From the NCBI GenBank assembly GCA_947460595.1, contig CANHGS010000007.1, forward strand, positions 1 through 64,000: a stretch of DNA of 64,000 nucleotides. The letters are read 5' to 3'. How positions within the stretch are numbered: position 1 is the first letter of the stretch; each line of letters opens with the position of its first letter. The translations under genes and the position numbers were made by a program. This DNA comes from Bacteroidota bacterium (GTDB lineage: Bacteria; Bacteroidota; Bacteroidia; Chitinophagales; Chitinophagaceae). This document shows positions 29,644-40,505 of the stretch, one piece after another. The notes beneath the pieces are model-generated. The model was given only the letters and a program-made list of their open reading frames with translations, searched no databases and had not been told where the DNA came from.

Positions 29644-31047
29644 ATGAACATTAGTTTCCATGGCGCCGCCAGAACGGTCACAGGTTCCAAACACTTATTG
29701 GTAACCGATGAGGGAAAAAGAATTTTATTGGATTGTGGTATGTTTCAGGGCATGGGTAAGGAAACTGATTCCCTGAATAGGGACTTTGGTTTTGTTGCAT
29801 CGGAAGTAGATGTATTGGTTTTATCTCATGCACATATTGACCATTCAGGATTGATTCCCAAATTAGTGTCAGAAGGATTTAGGGGACAGATTTTTTGTAC
29901 ACCAGCTACCAAAGATCTGGCAGCTATTTTATTAGAAGACTCTGCAGAAATTCAAAGAGCCGATACCAAGTTTATCAATAAGCGAAGGGTTAAACAAGGG
30001 CTTCCCTTGTATGAACCACTCTATTCTCTAGATGATGTGGCTTTGGCCATGACCCTGTTTGAAACGGTTGAATATGGTCAATGGCATTCCATCATTGCTG
30101 GCGTTGAAATCATGTTTACAGACGCTGGTCATATTATTGGTAGTGCCGCAGTGACTTTGAAAATTGTTGAAAAGGGCAAGACTACCAGTATTTGTTTTAG
30201 TGGAGACGTTGGTCGCTATAGAGATGTAATTCTACGCTCTCCTGCCAATTTCCCCGCCGTTGATTATTTGTTGTTGGAAAGTACTTATGGCAATAAGTTG
30301 CACGATGAAGTATATAGTACACCAGATAATCTACTCAAGTGGGTGCAGCATACTTGTAGCGTTAAAAAAGGGAAACTGATTATCCCTGCTTTTTCTGTGG
30401 GAAGAACCCAAGAGATTCTCTATGACCTAAACCAACTGTCCTTAGAAAATCGCTTGCCCAAAGTACCTATTTATGTAGATAGCCCATTAAGCAGAGAAGC
30501 AACCGAAGTAATCAAAAGCTATCCCCAGTATTTTAATAAGCGCATTCAAAAAGTAATGGAAGTAGATGATGATCCTTTTGACTTTGAAGGGCTGAATTAT
30601 GTAAAAACAGTGGATGAGAGTAAGGGCCTAAATTTTCTAGAACAGCCCTGTGTCATTATCTCAGCTAGTGGCATGGCAGATGCGGGACGCGTGAAACACC
30701 ATATCATGAACAATATTGGCAAAGAAAAAAATACCATTTTAATGGTGGGTTATTGTGAGCCAAGGTCTCTTGGTGGCAGACTCATGCACGGAGACAAAGA
30801 AGTGCGCATATTTGGAGAAGAATTTGAAGTAAAAGCAGAAATTGGTTCTCTAAGAAGCATGAGTGCTCATGGAGATTATGATGACCTCTGTCAATTTATT
30901 AGTTGTCAAAATGCCGCTACGGTTAGACAGTTGTTTTTGGTGCATGGTGAATATGATGTTCAACAGGATTTTGCTAAGCGATTAGAAAGAAAAGGGTTTA
31001 AGGATGTTCAAATTCCTGACTTACATGAAACCAAGCAATTGCAATAA
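29644..31047 (+). CDS. Metallo-beta-lactamase / beta-CASP ribonuclease-like protein
   Basis: This 467-residue cytoplasmic protein of the CPSF73/RNase J-like group has the metal-binding motif SHAHIDHSG, then DAGHIIGSAAV and FSGDVGRYRD. The beta-CASP part has PAFSVGRTQEILYDL and ISASGMADAGRVKHH. The C-terminal RMMBL-like motif is MSAHGDYDDL with LVHGE. It is a predicted zinc-dependent RNA (or possibly DNA) exonuclease/endonuclease. The length fits the bacterial YSH1-like family. Confidence 0.92.
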   Translation: MNISFHGAARTVTGSKHLLVTDEGKRILLDCGMFQGMGKETDSLNRDFGFVASEVDVLVLSHAHIDHSGLIPKLVSEGFRGQIFCTPATKDLAAILLEDSAEIQRADTKFINKRRVKQGLPLYEPLYSLDDVALAMTLFETVEYGQWHSIIAGVEIMFTDAGHIIGSAAVTLKIVEKGKTTSICFSGDVGRYRDVILRSPANFPAVDYLLLESTYGNKLHDEVYSTPDNLLKWVQHTCSVKKGKLIIPAFSVGRTQEILYDLNQLSLENRLPKVPIYVDSPLSREATEVIKSYPQYFNKRIQKVMEVDDDPFDFEGLNYVKTVDESKGLNFLEQPCVIISASGMADAGRVKHHIMNNIGKEKNTILMVGYCEPRSLGGRLMHGDKEVRIFGEEFEVKAEIGSLRSMSAHGDYDDLCQFISCQNAATVRQLFLVHGEYDVQQDFAKRLERKGFKDVQIPDLHETKQLQ

Positions 31048-31141
31048 TCAAGCTGTTTAATAAGGCGGGGTTTTACAATATGGAACAGGATGGCTTTAAA
31101 AGGATTAATTCTTAAATTGATTGCCTTAAAACATTGCTTCC

Positions 31142-33610
31142 ATGTATCAAAAAACAGTTCCCGTATTGATTTCTTTGTTTGTATGTTTATCAGCATTGGC
31201 CCAGCCTCACCAGCTTTGGTACCAAGAACCTGCCAAAACCTGGACAGAAGCCCTACCTCTTGGAAATGGTAGATTAGGTGCCATGGTGTTTGGAGGCGTG
31301 AAAGAAGAATTATTACAATTAAATGAATCCACCCTTTGGTCTGGTGGTCCTGTTAAAAACAATGTGAACCCTGGTGCAAAAGACGTGCTGCCCTTGGTAC
31401 GAGCTGCATTGAATCAAGGCGATTATAAAAAAGCAGAATCCCTGACCAAGAAGATGCAGGGTGTCTATTCAGAAAGTTATATGCCCTTGGGCGATTTAAA
31501 AATCAAACAAATATTCAAGGACACCCTTGTAAGTCAATACCAACGCTCATTAGACATAGACAAAGCGCTTAGCACAACAAACTACACCGTTGATGGGGTT
31601 CAATATAAGAGAGAGCTCTTTGTTTCCGCTCCCAATCAGTTAATGGTCTTGCGCATTAGTGCTAATAAAACGGGTGCTTTGCAATTGCTTTTGCATCCAC
31701 AGTCCATTTTAGAAAATCATCCAGTAACTTATGGTGCTGCAGAAATGGGGATCAAGGGTAAGGCTCCCAGTTTGAATTTCCCCAGTTATGTACGATATAA
31801 AAATCCTTCTATTACTTATAAGGATTCATCTTCTTGCAACGGCATGCGCTTTGACTATAGAATCAAAGTGTTGAACAAAGATGGTCAAGTACAAACAGAT
31901 ACAGCAGGCATTAGGGTTTCCAATGCTACAGAAGTATTGGTACTCATTAGTGCGGCTACTAGTTTTAATGGGTTTGACAAATGCCCCGATAGTCAGGGTC
32001 TTGATGAAACAGCCATCGCCGCAGGCTGGTTGGCTAAAGCCCAAGGAAAAAGCTATGATCAATTATTACAAGCGCATTTAACGGATTATCAAAAATATTT
32101 TAATCGTGTTAGCCTTAGTTTGAATGATGGCAAGGAAACAGAGAATGCTAAAAAGCCCACCAACCAACGATTGATTGGCTATTTTAATGGGGCGGATGAT
32201 CCTGCATTAGAAAGCCTGTATTTTCACTATGGTAGGTACTTACTTATTTCAAGTTCAAGACCTGGCGGAACCGCTGCTAATTTGCAAGGCATTTGGAACA
32301 AGGAATTAAAAGCACCTTGGAGTTCCAATTATACCATCAATATTAATACGCAAATGAATTATTGGCCTGCAGAGATGACCAATCTTTCTGAAATGCACGA
32401 GCCACTTTTCAAACTCATTAAAGATATTTCTGTTACGGGTGCTAGAACGGCCAAAGAATTTTATGGCATGAGTGGTTGGGTGGCCCACCATAATAGTGAT
32501 ATCTGGGCATTGTCAAATCCGGTGGGAGACCTTGGTAGGGGAGATCCTAAATGGGCTAACTGGGCCATGGGTGCCAATTGGTTGAGCCAACATTTATGGG
32601 AGCACTATCAATTTACTTTGGATAAGAATTTCTTGGCAAAGAACTATACCATCATGAAAGGCGCCGCGCAGTTTAGCATGGATTGGATGGTCAAAGACAG
32701 TGCAGGTTTTTGGGTGACCATGCCAGCTGTTTCTCCCGAAAATCAATTTATTGATGACAAGGGAAATCCTGGTGGGGTATCTGTTGCTACTACTATGGAT
32801 ATGTCTATCATCAGAGACTTATTTGCCAATACCATTGCTGCTGCTGCCATTGTAGGGGATAAGGATGCGTCATTTGTGACTGCATTGAAAGATCGCTATG
32901 CAAAACTTTTTCCTTTGCAGATTGGAAAAAAAGGCAATCTGCAAGAATGGTTCAAGGATTGGGAAGACGTTGAGCCACACCATCGTCATGTGTCTCAGTT
33001 ATTTGCACTGCATCCTAGTAATCAGATCTCACCCATATTTACACCAGCGTTTGCCAATGCTGCCAAGAAAACATTGGAACTGCGTGGCTATGAAGGTACG
33101 GGTTGGAGTCTAGCATGGAAGATCAATTTCTGGGCGCGCTTGCTTGATGGTGATCATGCTTATTCTTTGTTGCGTAATATTCTAAGATATGTAAGTACTT
33201 CTGGCACTAATTATTCTAAAGGTGGGGGCTCTTATGCCAATTTATTTGATGCGCATCCACCATTCCAAATTGATGGAAATTTTGGAGCTACAGCTGGGAT
33301 AACAGAATTGTTGTTACAAAGTCATTTGGGGGAACTGCATTTATTACCTGCGGTTCCAAAGGTTTGGTCATCTGGAACCATCAAGGGATTAAAAGCTAGG
33401 GGTGGTTTTGAAGTAGCCATTCAATGGAAGTCCAATCAACTAAAGACAGCAAGCATTACTTCTTTGCAAGGATCTGTTTGCCGCATTCGCACCCAGGTTC
33501 CTGTTACGGTAAAGGGTGCCACTGTTCGTAAAATTTCAACTACCCAAGGATATTATTTAATTGAATTCAATACCACTAAGAACCAACGATATGAAATTGC
33601 AGCGCTATAA
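31142..33610 (+). CDS. GH95 alpha-L-fucosidase / alpha-L-galactosidase-like
   Basis: The 822-residue exported enzyme has a signal peptide ([19 protein letters not shown]). The N-terminal GH95 beta domain shows [20 protein letters not shown] and [11 protein letters not shown]. The (alpha/alpha)6 catalytic domain has [18 protein letters not shown] (the catalytic Asn region), SPENQF (general acid Glu), [15 protein letters not shown] and [13 protein letters not shown] (conserved Asp). GH95 enzymes invert alpha-1,2-L-fucosyl bonds as in xyloglucan, and some act on alpha-L-galactose. The gene overlaps the next one by 20 bp, indicating translational coupling. Confidence 0.94.
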   Translation: MYQKTVPVLISLFVCLSALAQPHQLWYQEPAKTWTEALPLGNGRLGAMVFGGVKEELLQLNESTLWSGGPVKNNVNPGAKDVLPLVRAALNQGDYKKAESLTKKMQGVYSESYMPLGDLKIKQIFKDTLVSQYQRSLDIDKALSTTNYTVDGVQYKRELFVSAPNQLMVLRISANKTGALQLLLHPQSILENHPVTYGAAEMGIKGKAPSLNFPSYVRYKNPSITYKDSSSCNGMRFDYRIKVLNKDGQVQTDTAGIRVSNATEVLVLISAATSFNGFDKCPDSQGLDETAIAAGWLAKAQGKSYDQLLQAHLTDYQKYFNRVSLSLNDGKETENAKKPTNQRLIGYFNGADDPALESLYFHYGRYLLISSSRPGGTAANLQGIWNKELKAPWSSNYTININTQMNYWPAEMTNLSEMHEPLFKLIKDISVTGARTAKEFYGMSGWVAHHNSDIWALSNPVGDLGRGDPKWANWAMGANWLSQHLWEHYQFTLDKNFLAKNYTIMKGAAQFSMDWMVKDSAGFWVTMPAVSPENQFIDDKGNPGGVSVATTMDMSIIRDLFANTIAAAAIVGDKDASFVTALKDRYAKLFPLQIGKKGNLQEWFKDWEDVEPHHRHVSQLFALHPSNQISPIFTPAFANAAKKTLELRGYEGTGWSLAWKINFWARLLDGDHAYSLLRNILRYVSTSGTNYSKGGGSYANLFDAHPPFQIDGNFGATAGITELLLQSHLGELHLLPAVPKVWSSGTIKGLKARGGFEVAIQWKSNQLKTASITSLQGSVCRIRTQVPVTVKGATVRKISTTQGYYLIEFNTTKNQRYEIAAL

Positions 33611-34430
33611 ATACCTGTTGACATTTGTAAGCATCTTAACGTTTCAAAGCCATCTGATGGCACAAGACAAAGCTTCAGCTGAAACCTGGCATGGATTTAA
33701 AAAACAGTCTTTTAAAGTAGACACAACCAGCGCTTATATGGTTGTTCCAGAGAAACCTATGGCCGGAAATCCATGGCTATGGCGTACTTATTCTCCTGAG
33801 TTTCATGTAGAGATTGATAGCATTTTGGTAACCAAAGGTTTTCATATTGGGTTTATCAATATCAATAACAAAGTATTGTATGGGCAGCCAGATTTGATGA
33901 AAAGCTGGGACCAATTTTATCAGGTCTTGGTCAAAGAAAAAAAACTATCTACCAAGCCAGCACTCTCTGGTGCTGTTAGAGGTTCACTTTGTGAATTTGC
34001 TTGGGCCAAATTGTATCCAGATAGGGTATCCTGTATTTATGCTGAGAATCCCGTAGCAGATATCAAGAGTTGGCCTGGGGGGAAAATGAAAGGTGTGGGT
34101 GCTTCTCCTGATCAGTGGAAACAGTTATTGGCTGCCTATGGTTTTACGGAAGAACAAGCATTGGCCTATGGCGATAATCCAAAAGACAATTTGCAAAAAT
34201 TGGCAGAACAAAAAGTGCCTCTTTATTTTAGTTTTGGTTTAAAAGACGCCTTGACTCCTATGGAAGAAAATGCACTGGTGATTGCGGATGCCTATATCAA
34301 ATTAGGCGGTCCTGTTACTATTTATCCCATGACTAGGGGCAAGCAAGAGCAGAATGGTCATCATGTGACCATTGAACAACCTGAGGGCATTGCAGATTTT
34401 ATCATTCGTGCTTGGAAGTCTTTTCAATAA
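33591..34430 (+). CDS. Exported alpha/beta-hydrolase-fold protein lacking the nucleophile Ser
   Basis: ATG 33591 lies within the 3' end of the GH95 gene and gives the signal peptide [25 protein letters not shown]. The 279-residue product resembles a Bacteroidota alpha/beta-hydrolase family with the conserved block [19 protein letters not shown]. The elbow that reads G-F-S-R-G-G in relatives as I recall them here reads [14 protein letters not shown], so the expected serine is Val. The candidate Asp ([12 protein letters not shown]) and His ([12 protein letters not shown]) are present. It may be a non-catalytic binding protein or use a different residue. It was probably a carbohydrate esterase-type ancestor; the substrate is unknown. 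Confidence 0.72.
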   Translation: MKLQRYKYLLTFVSILTFQSHLMAQDKASAETWHGFKKQSFKVDTTSAYMVVPEKPMAGNPWLWRTYSPEFHVEIDSILVTKGFHIGFININNKVLYGQPDLMKSWDQFYQVLVKEKKLSTKPALSGAVRGSLCEFAWAKLYPDRVSCIYAENPVADIKSWPGGKMKGVGASPDQWKQLLAAYGFTEEQALAYGDNPKDNLQKLAEQKVPLYFSFGLKDALTPMEENALVIADAYIKLGGPVTIYPMTRGKQEQNGHHVTIEQPEGIADFIIRAWKSFQ

Positions 34431-34498
34431 GCTTTTGCTTCTAAGAATTATTTCCAACCCTTACAGTAGATTCGCATATTATTAAAACAGTTATCGGA

Positions 34499-35167
34499 AT
34501 GTCTTTACCCATTAAAGCTTTTTTATTTGACCTAAACGGAACCATGATTGATGATATGCATTATCACAACAAAGCTTGGTTTCATATTTTGAACGATGAC
34601 CTGGGTGCCAATCTTAGTTGGGATCAGGTGAAAAGCCATATGTATGGCAAGAATACAGAACTATTGATCAGGGTATTTGGTCCTCATAAATTTACCCAAA
34701 CAGAAATGGATACCCTTTCAGTTGAAAAAGAGAAAAGGTATCAAGCGGAATATAGACCAATCTTACAATTGATTGATGGCTTGGATCAATTCCTAGCAAT
34801 TGCTAAGGAGCGTGGCATCAAGATGGGTATTGGCTCTGCGGCCATTCCTTTTAATATCAATTTTGTGTTGGATGGACTAAACCTAAGACATTATTTTCCT
34901 TCCATTGTAAGTGCTGATGATGTGCTCAATAGTAAACCAGATCCGGAAACCTATTTAAAAGGTGCCCAAGAATTAGGTGTATTGCCAGAGGAATGTGTTG
35001 TTTTTGAAGACGCTCCCAAGGGAGTAGAAGCTGCCAAATTAGCGGGCATGAAATGCGTGGTTATTACTACCATGCATGAAGCGGAAGAGTTTGCACAATA
35101 TGACAATATTGTCTGTTTTATCAAAGACTATCGAGAACTCAGCATTGATAGTTTGATCCATATTTGA
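34499..35167 (+). CDS. HAD-superfamily sugar-phosphatase / beta-phosphoglucomutase-like protein
   Basis: This 222-residue cytoplasmic HAD hydrolase has the helical cap of beta-phosphoglucomutase relatives. Motif I is FLFDLNGTMID, with Asn at the second position where the general acid/base Asp normally sits. Motif II is IGSAA, motif III Lys is in NSKPDPETYL, and motif IV is VFEDAPKGVEAAKLAGM. It probably dephosphorylates or isomerises a sugar phosphate. It ends 17 bp before the GH51 gene and belongs to that cluster. Confidence 0.85.
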   Translation: MSLPIKAFLFDLNGTMIDDMHYHNKAWFHILNDDLGANLSWDQVKSHMYGKNTELLIRVFGPHKFTQTEMDTLSVEKEKRYQAEYRPILQLIDGLDQFLAIAKERGIKMGIGSAAIPFNINFVLDGLNLRHYFPSIVSADDVLNSKPDPETYLKGAQELGVLPEECVVFEDAPKGVEAAKLAGMKCVVITTMHEAEEFAQYDNIVCFIKDYRELSIDSLIHI

Positions 35168-35184
35168 AGATTCAAATCAAACAC

Positions 35185-37158
35185 ATGAAACAATTTTTTA
35201 CCACTGGGGCATTCCTGTTTTTAATGGGATTTGTAGCTATGGCCCAGACTCCCAGAAATATTGTCATCAACGCCAATAAAACCATTGCAAATATTGAGCC
35301 CACCATGTGGGGGGTGTTTTTTGAAGACATCAATTTTGGTGCAGATGGTGGTATTTATGCAGAGCTAATCAAGAACCGCTCATTTGAATTTTTCAAACCC
35401 TTGATGGGTTGGAAAATTGAACAGAAACCATTTGTAGAAGGCGCTGTTACTGTCTTGAATAGGGCAGGGGAGAACCTTCCCAATCCTAGATTTTTGCGTG
35501 TAAAATCAGGCATAGACAATCAAGCGCCCATTGCCCTAGTGAATGAAGGTTTTAGAGGCATGGGCATCAAGGAAAAAAATGGCTATGATTTTTCAGTACA
35601 AAGCAGAACTACTGCTACTGGATTAAAAATGCATATTGAACTATTAGACGCCAAAAATAACCAGATTGGTTCTACGGTTTTGGCTATTCAGCCCAGTGCA
35701 GATTTTACCAAACAGGCTATTCATCTTGTTGCTACGGCCAACGAGAAAAAGGGTCAGTGCCGTATTTGGTTAGAAGGAAAGGGTACTATTGACTTAGACA
35801 TGGTTTCCTTATTTCCAGAAGATACTTGGAAGAAAAGACCCGGTGGAATGCGCGCCGATATGATTCAATTATTGGCTGATATGAAGCCTGGTTTTATTCG
35901 TTTTCCAGGTGGATGTATTGTGGAAGGGTTTGACCTTTCACAACGCTATCAATGGAAGAAAACCATTGGTCCTATTGAAGACCGCCAACTCATTATTAAC
36001 CGTTGGAATTTTGAATTCTCCAATAGAAATGCCCCTGATTATTTTCAAACCTTTGGACTTGGCTTCTTTGAATATTTTCAATTGGCGGAAGATATTGGGG
36101 CAGCACCACTGCCTATATTGAATTGTGGTATGGCCTGCCAGTTTAACTCGGCCGAGTTTGTACAATTAGACCAATTAGATCCCTATGTACAAGATGCCCT
36201 AGACTTGATTGAATTTGCCAATGGGGCAGTCACTACTACCTGGGGCGCCAAGCGTGCTGCCATGGGGCATCCTGCGCCTTTTCATTTAAAATTTTTGGGT
36301 ATTGGAAATGAAAACTGGGGGACTCAATACATTGAACGCCTAGCCCATTTTCAAAAAGCCATCAAGGCCAAATATCCAGCAATCAATTTGGTCACCAGTT
36401 CAGGAACGGATCCTTCTGGTGCGCGCTATGAATACTTGAACAAGGAATTACGTGGCATGAATGCCGATATCATTGACGAACATTTTTATAGAAACCGTGA
36501 TTGGTTTTTACAGAATGCCAAACGCTATGATACTTTTCCAAGAACGGGTTCTAAAGTAATGGCGGGTGAATATGCTTCTCATGCAGATGGCATTTCTGGC
36601 AATAAGAAAAACAATTGGCAATCTGCTTTGAGTGAAGCCGCGTTTATGACTGGTTTGGAACGCAATGCAGACGTAGTTCACCTAGCTTCTTATGCGCCTT
36701 TGTTTGCGCATCTTGACGCCTGGCAATGGGCCCCTGATTTAATTTGGGTTGATAACCTGCAATCTTATGGTACACCAGAATACCATGTACAAAAACTTTA
36801 TTCACTGTATAAGGGCAATAAAGCCGTTGAAACAAGTTGGAACAAAGCAGTAATAGCTGGTCAGGATAGTTTGTATGCTTCTTCAGTTGTAGATACTGTT
36901 GCCAATGAGCTAATCATCAAATTGGTTAATGTTTCTTTGTCTGCGAAACAAACACAATTACAATTAGAGGGCATTAAAAAAATGATACCGCAAGCAGAAC
37001 TCATACTGTTAAACAGTCCAGAACCTACTGCTATCAATAGCATTGATCAACCCATGTTGGTTGCACCAAAATCATCCACAGTGTTGATTAAAAAGAATAA
37101 ATTGGATTATGAGATACCTGCAAACAGTTTTGTAGTGATTAAAGTAAAAATGCAATAA
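35185..37158 (+). CDS. GH51 alpha-L-arabinofuranosidase (long form)
   Basis: ATG 35185 is preferred; the TTG at 35164 overlaps the preceding stop. The signal peptide MKQFFTTGAFLFLMGFVAMAQ precedes 636 mature residues. A beta domain with a CBM-like insertion (about 95-210) is followed by the barrel with RFPGGCIVEGFD. The acid/base Glu is in GIGNENWGTQYIERL, and the nucleophile Glu is in KVMAGEYASH. A C-terminal beta-sandwich closes the protein. It removes arabinofuranose from arabinan, arabinogalactan or arabinoxylan, feeding the adjacent ara operon. A bidirectional terminator follows at 37182-37218. Confidence 0.95.
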   Translation: MKQFFTTGAFLFLMGFVAMAQTPRNIVINANKTIANIEPTMWGVFFEDINFGADGGIYAELIKNRSFEFFKPLMGWKIEQKPFVEGAVTVLNRAGENLPNPRFLRVKSGIDNQAPIALVNEGFRGMGIKEKNGYDFSVQSRTTATGLKMHIELLDAKNNQIGSTVLAIQPSADFTKQAIHLVATANEKKGQCRIWLEGKGTIDLDMVSLFPEDTWKKRPGGMRADMIQLLADMKPGFIRFPGGCIVEGFDLSQRYQWKKTIGPIEDRQLIINRWNFEFSNRNAPDYFQTFGLGFFEYFQLAEDIGAAPLPILNCGMACQFNSAEFVQLDQLDPYVQDALDLIEFANGAVTTTWGAKRAAMGHPAPFHLKFLGIGNENWGTQYIERLAHFQKAIKAKYPAINLVTSSGTDPSGARYEYLNKELRGMNADIIDEHFYRNRDWFLQNAKRYDTFPRTGSKVMAGEYASHADGISGNKKNNWQSALSEAAFMTGLERNADVVHLASYAPLFAHLDAWQWAPDLIWVDNLQSYGTPEYHVQKLYSLYKGNKAVETSWNKAVIAGQDSLYASSVVDTVANELIIKLVNVSLSAKQTQLQLEGIKKMIPQAELILLNSPEPTAINSIDQPMLVAPKSSTVLIKKNKLDYEIPANSFVVIKVKMQ

Positions 37159-37181
37159 TCTTCTAAACTAATCAGCGCATA

Positions 37182-37218
37182 AAAAATGCCCCTCAACTTT
37201 ATATCGAGGGGCATTTTT
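37182..37218. terminator. Bidirectional terminator between GH51 and the symporter
   Basis: A perfect 13-bp stem, aaaaatgcccctc/gaggggcattttt, has an 11-nt loop. A- and T-tracts serve both convergent operons. Confidence 0.93.
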
Positions 37219-37238
37219 GTATTCATTCATGAATAGGT

Positions 37239-38942
37239 TTACCAGAACCTAGCATATAAAAGCGTAATGATAATTAGCGTTACCACAATCATGGCAATAT
37301 GATTGGGTGCCAATTTGAACATGGTCTTATCCAGCACAAAGGCTTTGGGATTTTCTTTTGGTCCAGTTGCAAAGCTTATGGCAATCATGGCTACCATGGT
37401 AAAGAAGAATGACCATCCCATTCCAATTAAGAAAGGAATTTCAAATCCACCTTTTCCATTAGGGAAAGCTGTATACAAAATGGTTTCATTACCCAATACT
37501 GCTGGAGCATAGTTGTTAAAGAACAAGGCCAATAAAAATCCTGTAATCAAACCTACAATGGCTGCAGAAGCAGTTGTTCGCTTCCAGAAGAAACCAAGGA
37601 TAAACATGGCAAATACACCTGGGCTAATTAAGCCAGTATATTTTTGGATAAAGGTAAATCCACCTTCTCCGCCAATACCCAATAAATCATCCCAAGTAAA
37701 GATGATGGAGAGCAACATGGCAGCAAGGATGGTCATTCTGCCAATCCAAACCATTTGCTTTTCACTAGCATCGGTCTTAATATATTTCTTATAAATGTCC
37801 AATGTGAAAATGGTAGAAATACTATTGGCTTTTCCTGCCAAGCTAGCCACAATGGCGGCAGTTAAAGCGGCAAGTGACAAACCTTTCAAACCATTGGGTA
37901 AGAAGCCCAAGATTGAAGAGTAGGCATTGTCTGTCAAGAACTTACCACCTGCATTCATCTCTTGTTGCAAAGACCCATTCTTATACAATACATAAGCCGC
38001 AATACCTGGTAACATCACAATTACTGGCATCAAGAGTTTTAAGAAGCCTGCAAATAAAATTCCTGTTCTAGCTGTTTTTAAATCAGCACCCAAAGCTCGT
38101 TGGGTTATATATTGGTTACAACCCCAATAGTTGAGGTTTACAATCCACTGACCCGCAAAATACATGGCAATACCTGGTAAGATCAAATACTTGTCTATCT
38201 CAGCTTGTGGAGTAGCGGCTGTTGGTTTGTCTAAGATCATGTGAAAGTGATCCGGAGCTTGAATCAATAATTGATTAAAACCCGCAATGGCGTCTTTGCC
38301 CAAACCAAATTTCTCACTTACAAGGGTCAAGGCAATATAAGTTGTAGCCAATCCTCCAATGATTAAAACGGCTACCTGAATAATATCGGTGTAACCAATT
38401 ACTTTCATGCCACCTAGTGTAATTACAATGGCAAATACGGCCAATAGCAACATGACTAAGTGTAGATTAGTACCACCAGTTAGGTTATTGATGGCGGTAG
38501 CACCTAAGAACATAATAGAAGTAAGGTTTACAAAAATGTAGAGGAATAACCAGAAAATAGTCATCACCAAACTCACGGACTCATTGTACCTGGTTTTCAG
38601 GAACTGTGGCATAGTGAAGATTCTATTCTTCAAGTATACCGGCATAAACCAAACAGCAATAATGATCAGTGAAATGGCAGCCAACCACTCGTAAGCAGCA
38701 ACCGCAATTCCCACAAAAAATCCATTACCACTCATGCCAATAAATTGCTCGGCAGAAATATTAGAGGCAATCAAGGAAGCACCAATGGCCCACCATGTTA
38801 GAGATCCCTCAGCCAAGAAAAAGTCCTTGGTATCCATGGAACCCTTCTTTTTGCGTTGGTAGATCCAATAACCATACCCGGCTACAATCAAGAAGTAGAT
38901 TAGAAAAATGATGTAGTCAATGTTAACTAGTTTACTGTTCAT
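37239..38942 (-). CDS. Sodium:solute symporter (SSS/SGLT family), probable arabinose or sugar transporter
   Basis: The start is ATG 38942 (TTG 38948 rejected). The 567-residue inner-membrane protein has about 14 hydrophobic segments. Near the N-terminus it carries the SSS-type stretch WWAIGASLIASNISAEQFIG, and GLSLAALTAAIVASLAGKANS matches the conserved TM8 region of sodium/sugar cotransporters. It is the last gene of the arabinose operon (araB-araD-araA-symporter), so L-arabinose is the most likely substrate by position, although galactose is possible. Confidence 0.9.
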   Translation of the reverse strand: MNSKLVNIDYIIFLIYFLIVAGYGYWIYQRKKKGSMDTKDFFLAEGSLTWWAIGASLIASNISAEQFIGMSGNGFFVGIAVAAYEWLAAISLIIIAVWFMPVYLKNRIFTMPQFLKTRYNESVSLVMTIFWLFLYIFVNLTSIMFLGATAINNLTGGTNLHLVMLLLAVFAIVITLGGMKVIGYTDIIQVAVLIIGGLATTYIALTLVSEKFGLGKDAIAGFNQLLIQAPDHFHMILDKPTAATPQAEIDKYLILPGIAMYFAGQWIVNLNYWGCNQYITQRALGADLKTARTGILFAGFLKLLMPVIVMLPGIAAYVLYKNGSLQQEMNAGGKFLTDNAYSSILGFLPNGLKGLSLAALTAAIVASLAGKANSISTIFTLDIYKKYIKTDASEKQMVWIGRMTILAAMLLSIIFTWDDLLGIGGEGGFTFIQKYTGLISPGVFAMFILGFFWKRTTASAAIVGLITGFLLALFFNNYAPAVLGNETILYTAFPNGKGGFEIPFLIGMGWSFFFTMVAMIAISFATGPKENPKAFVLDKTMFKLAPNHIAMIVVTLIIITLLYARFW

Positions 38943-38985
38943 GTACAATCGTTTTTTTGTATTTGTGTGTGTGGTTTATGTGCAA

Positions 38986-40476
38986 CTATTTGTAAGCAAC
39001 TTCGTTCCAACGCAATTCATTTTTGAATTGATAGAGTTGGGTGTCTTTGCCAATTAATAAGTATTCAATACCCGCCATTTCTGCAAAGTCTTCTAAATTT
39101 TCAGCCGATAAATTCTGACTATAACAAGTATGGTGCGCTCCACCAGCCAAGATCCATGCGGCACATCCGGTATGCATATTGGGATAGGGTTTCCATAAAA
39201 CGCGAGCAACCGGTAAATTGGGCAATTGATTAAAAGGCGTTACTGCCATTACTTCATTCACCAATAAACGGAATCTGTTTCCCATGTCTACAATAGATGC
39301 ATTCAAAGCTGGGCCAGGTCCTGAATTAAATACCAATCTTACCGGATCGGCTTTGCCACCAATACCAAGTGCATGAATTTCACAACTGGGTTTGGCGTCT
39401 GCAATGGATTCGCAGATCTCTAGCATATGTGAACCCAAGACCATGCGGTTGTCTGGATTAAAATGATAGGTATAGTCTTCCATAAAACTATTGCCACCTT
39501 TTAAACCGGATCCCATTACTTTCATAGCACGTACCAAGGCGGCAGTCTTCCAATCTCCTTCTCCTGCAAAACCATAGCCCTTTGTCATTAAACGTTGGGC
39601 AGCAATGCCTGGTAATTGTACCAGTCCATGTAAGTCTTCAAATGTGGTGGTGAATCCTTTGAATCCGCCGTTTTTCAAAAAGGTCTCTATGCCAATTTCA
39701 ATTCTTGCGGCTTCTCTTAAAGACTGGTGTTGCTCACCACCTTTTTGCAAGGCAGGAACTAGGGTATATTCATTTTCATAAATAGTAATCAGGTCATCAA
39801 TGGCTTCTTCTGATACAGCGTTTATTACTTTTACCAGATCGCCTACGCCATAAGTATTCACGGAATAGCCAAATGTCATTTCTGCTTCTACCTTGTCACC
39901 TTCTGTTACGGCTACGTTTCGCATATTGTCTCCAAAACGGCAAAATTTAGCACCCTGCCAGTCATTCCAACCCGCAGCAGCACGCATCCATCCATTGATT
40001 TTTTTCAATGACTCTACGTCTTGCCAATGCCCCACCACCACTTTTCTATTGATGCGCATGCGCGTCATCATAAAACCAAATTCGCGGTCTCCGTGCGCAC
40101 TTTGGTTTAAGTTCATGAAATCCATATCAATGCTTGCCCAAGGAATGTCTCGGTTAAATTGGGTATGAAAATGGAGTAGGGGTTTGCGCAGCATCTTTAG
40201 TCCGGTAATCCACATTTTTGCGGGAGAAAAAGTGTGCATCCAGGTCATTACCCCAATACAATTGGACTGATTATTTGCCGCTTGCATCACCGCATTAATT
40301 TCTTCTGCAGTTTTAACTGTGGGCTTGTAAACAATGTTTACTGGTATTTCAGGAGACTCATTCAAATAGCTTGCAATGGTCTTAGAATTTTCCGCAACCT
40401 GCAGCAAAGTACTTTCTCCATATAAGTCTTGGCTTCCTGTAATGAACCAGACTTCCAGTTTTTTCAAATCAATCAT
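38986..40476 (-). CDS. araA: L-arabinose isomerase
   Basis: This 496-residue cytoplasmic enzyme converts L-arabinose to L-ribulose. The N-terminal motif [13 protein letters not shown] is typical. Metal-ligand regions appear as [13 protein letters not shown] and [26 protein letters not shown] and [11 protein letters not shown] are further conserved blocks. The length is normal. It is third in the ara operon. Confidence 0.98.
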   Translation of the reverse strand: MIDLKKLEVWFITGSQDLYGESTLLQVAENSKTIASYLNESPEIPVNIVYKPTVKTAEEINAVMQAANNQSNCIGVMTWMHTFSPAKMWITGLKMLRKPLLHFHTQFNRDIPWASIDMDFMNLNQSAHGDREFGFMMTRMRINRKVVVGHWQDVESLKKINGWMRAAAGWNDWQGAKFCRFGDNMRNVAVTEGDKVEAEMTFGYSVNTYGVGDLVKVINAVSEEAIDDLITIYENEYTLVPALQKGGEQHQSLREAARIEIGIETFLKNGGFKGFTTTFEDLHGLVQLPGIAAQRLMTKGYGFAGEGDWKTAALVRAMKVMGSGLKGGNSFMEDYTYHFNPDNRMVLGSHMLEICESIADAKPSCEIHALGIGGKADPVRLVFNSGPGPALNASIVDMGNRFRLLVNEVMAVTPFNQLPNLPVARVLWKPYPNMHTGCAAWILAGGAHHTCYSQNLSAENLEDFAEMAGIEYLLIGKDTQLYQFKNELRWNEVAYK

Positions 40477-40505
40477 GGGTATTTTTTTAAAGGGGTTTGT
40501 AATGG

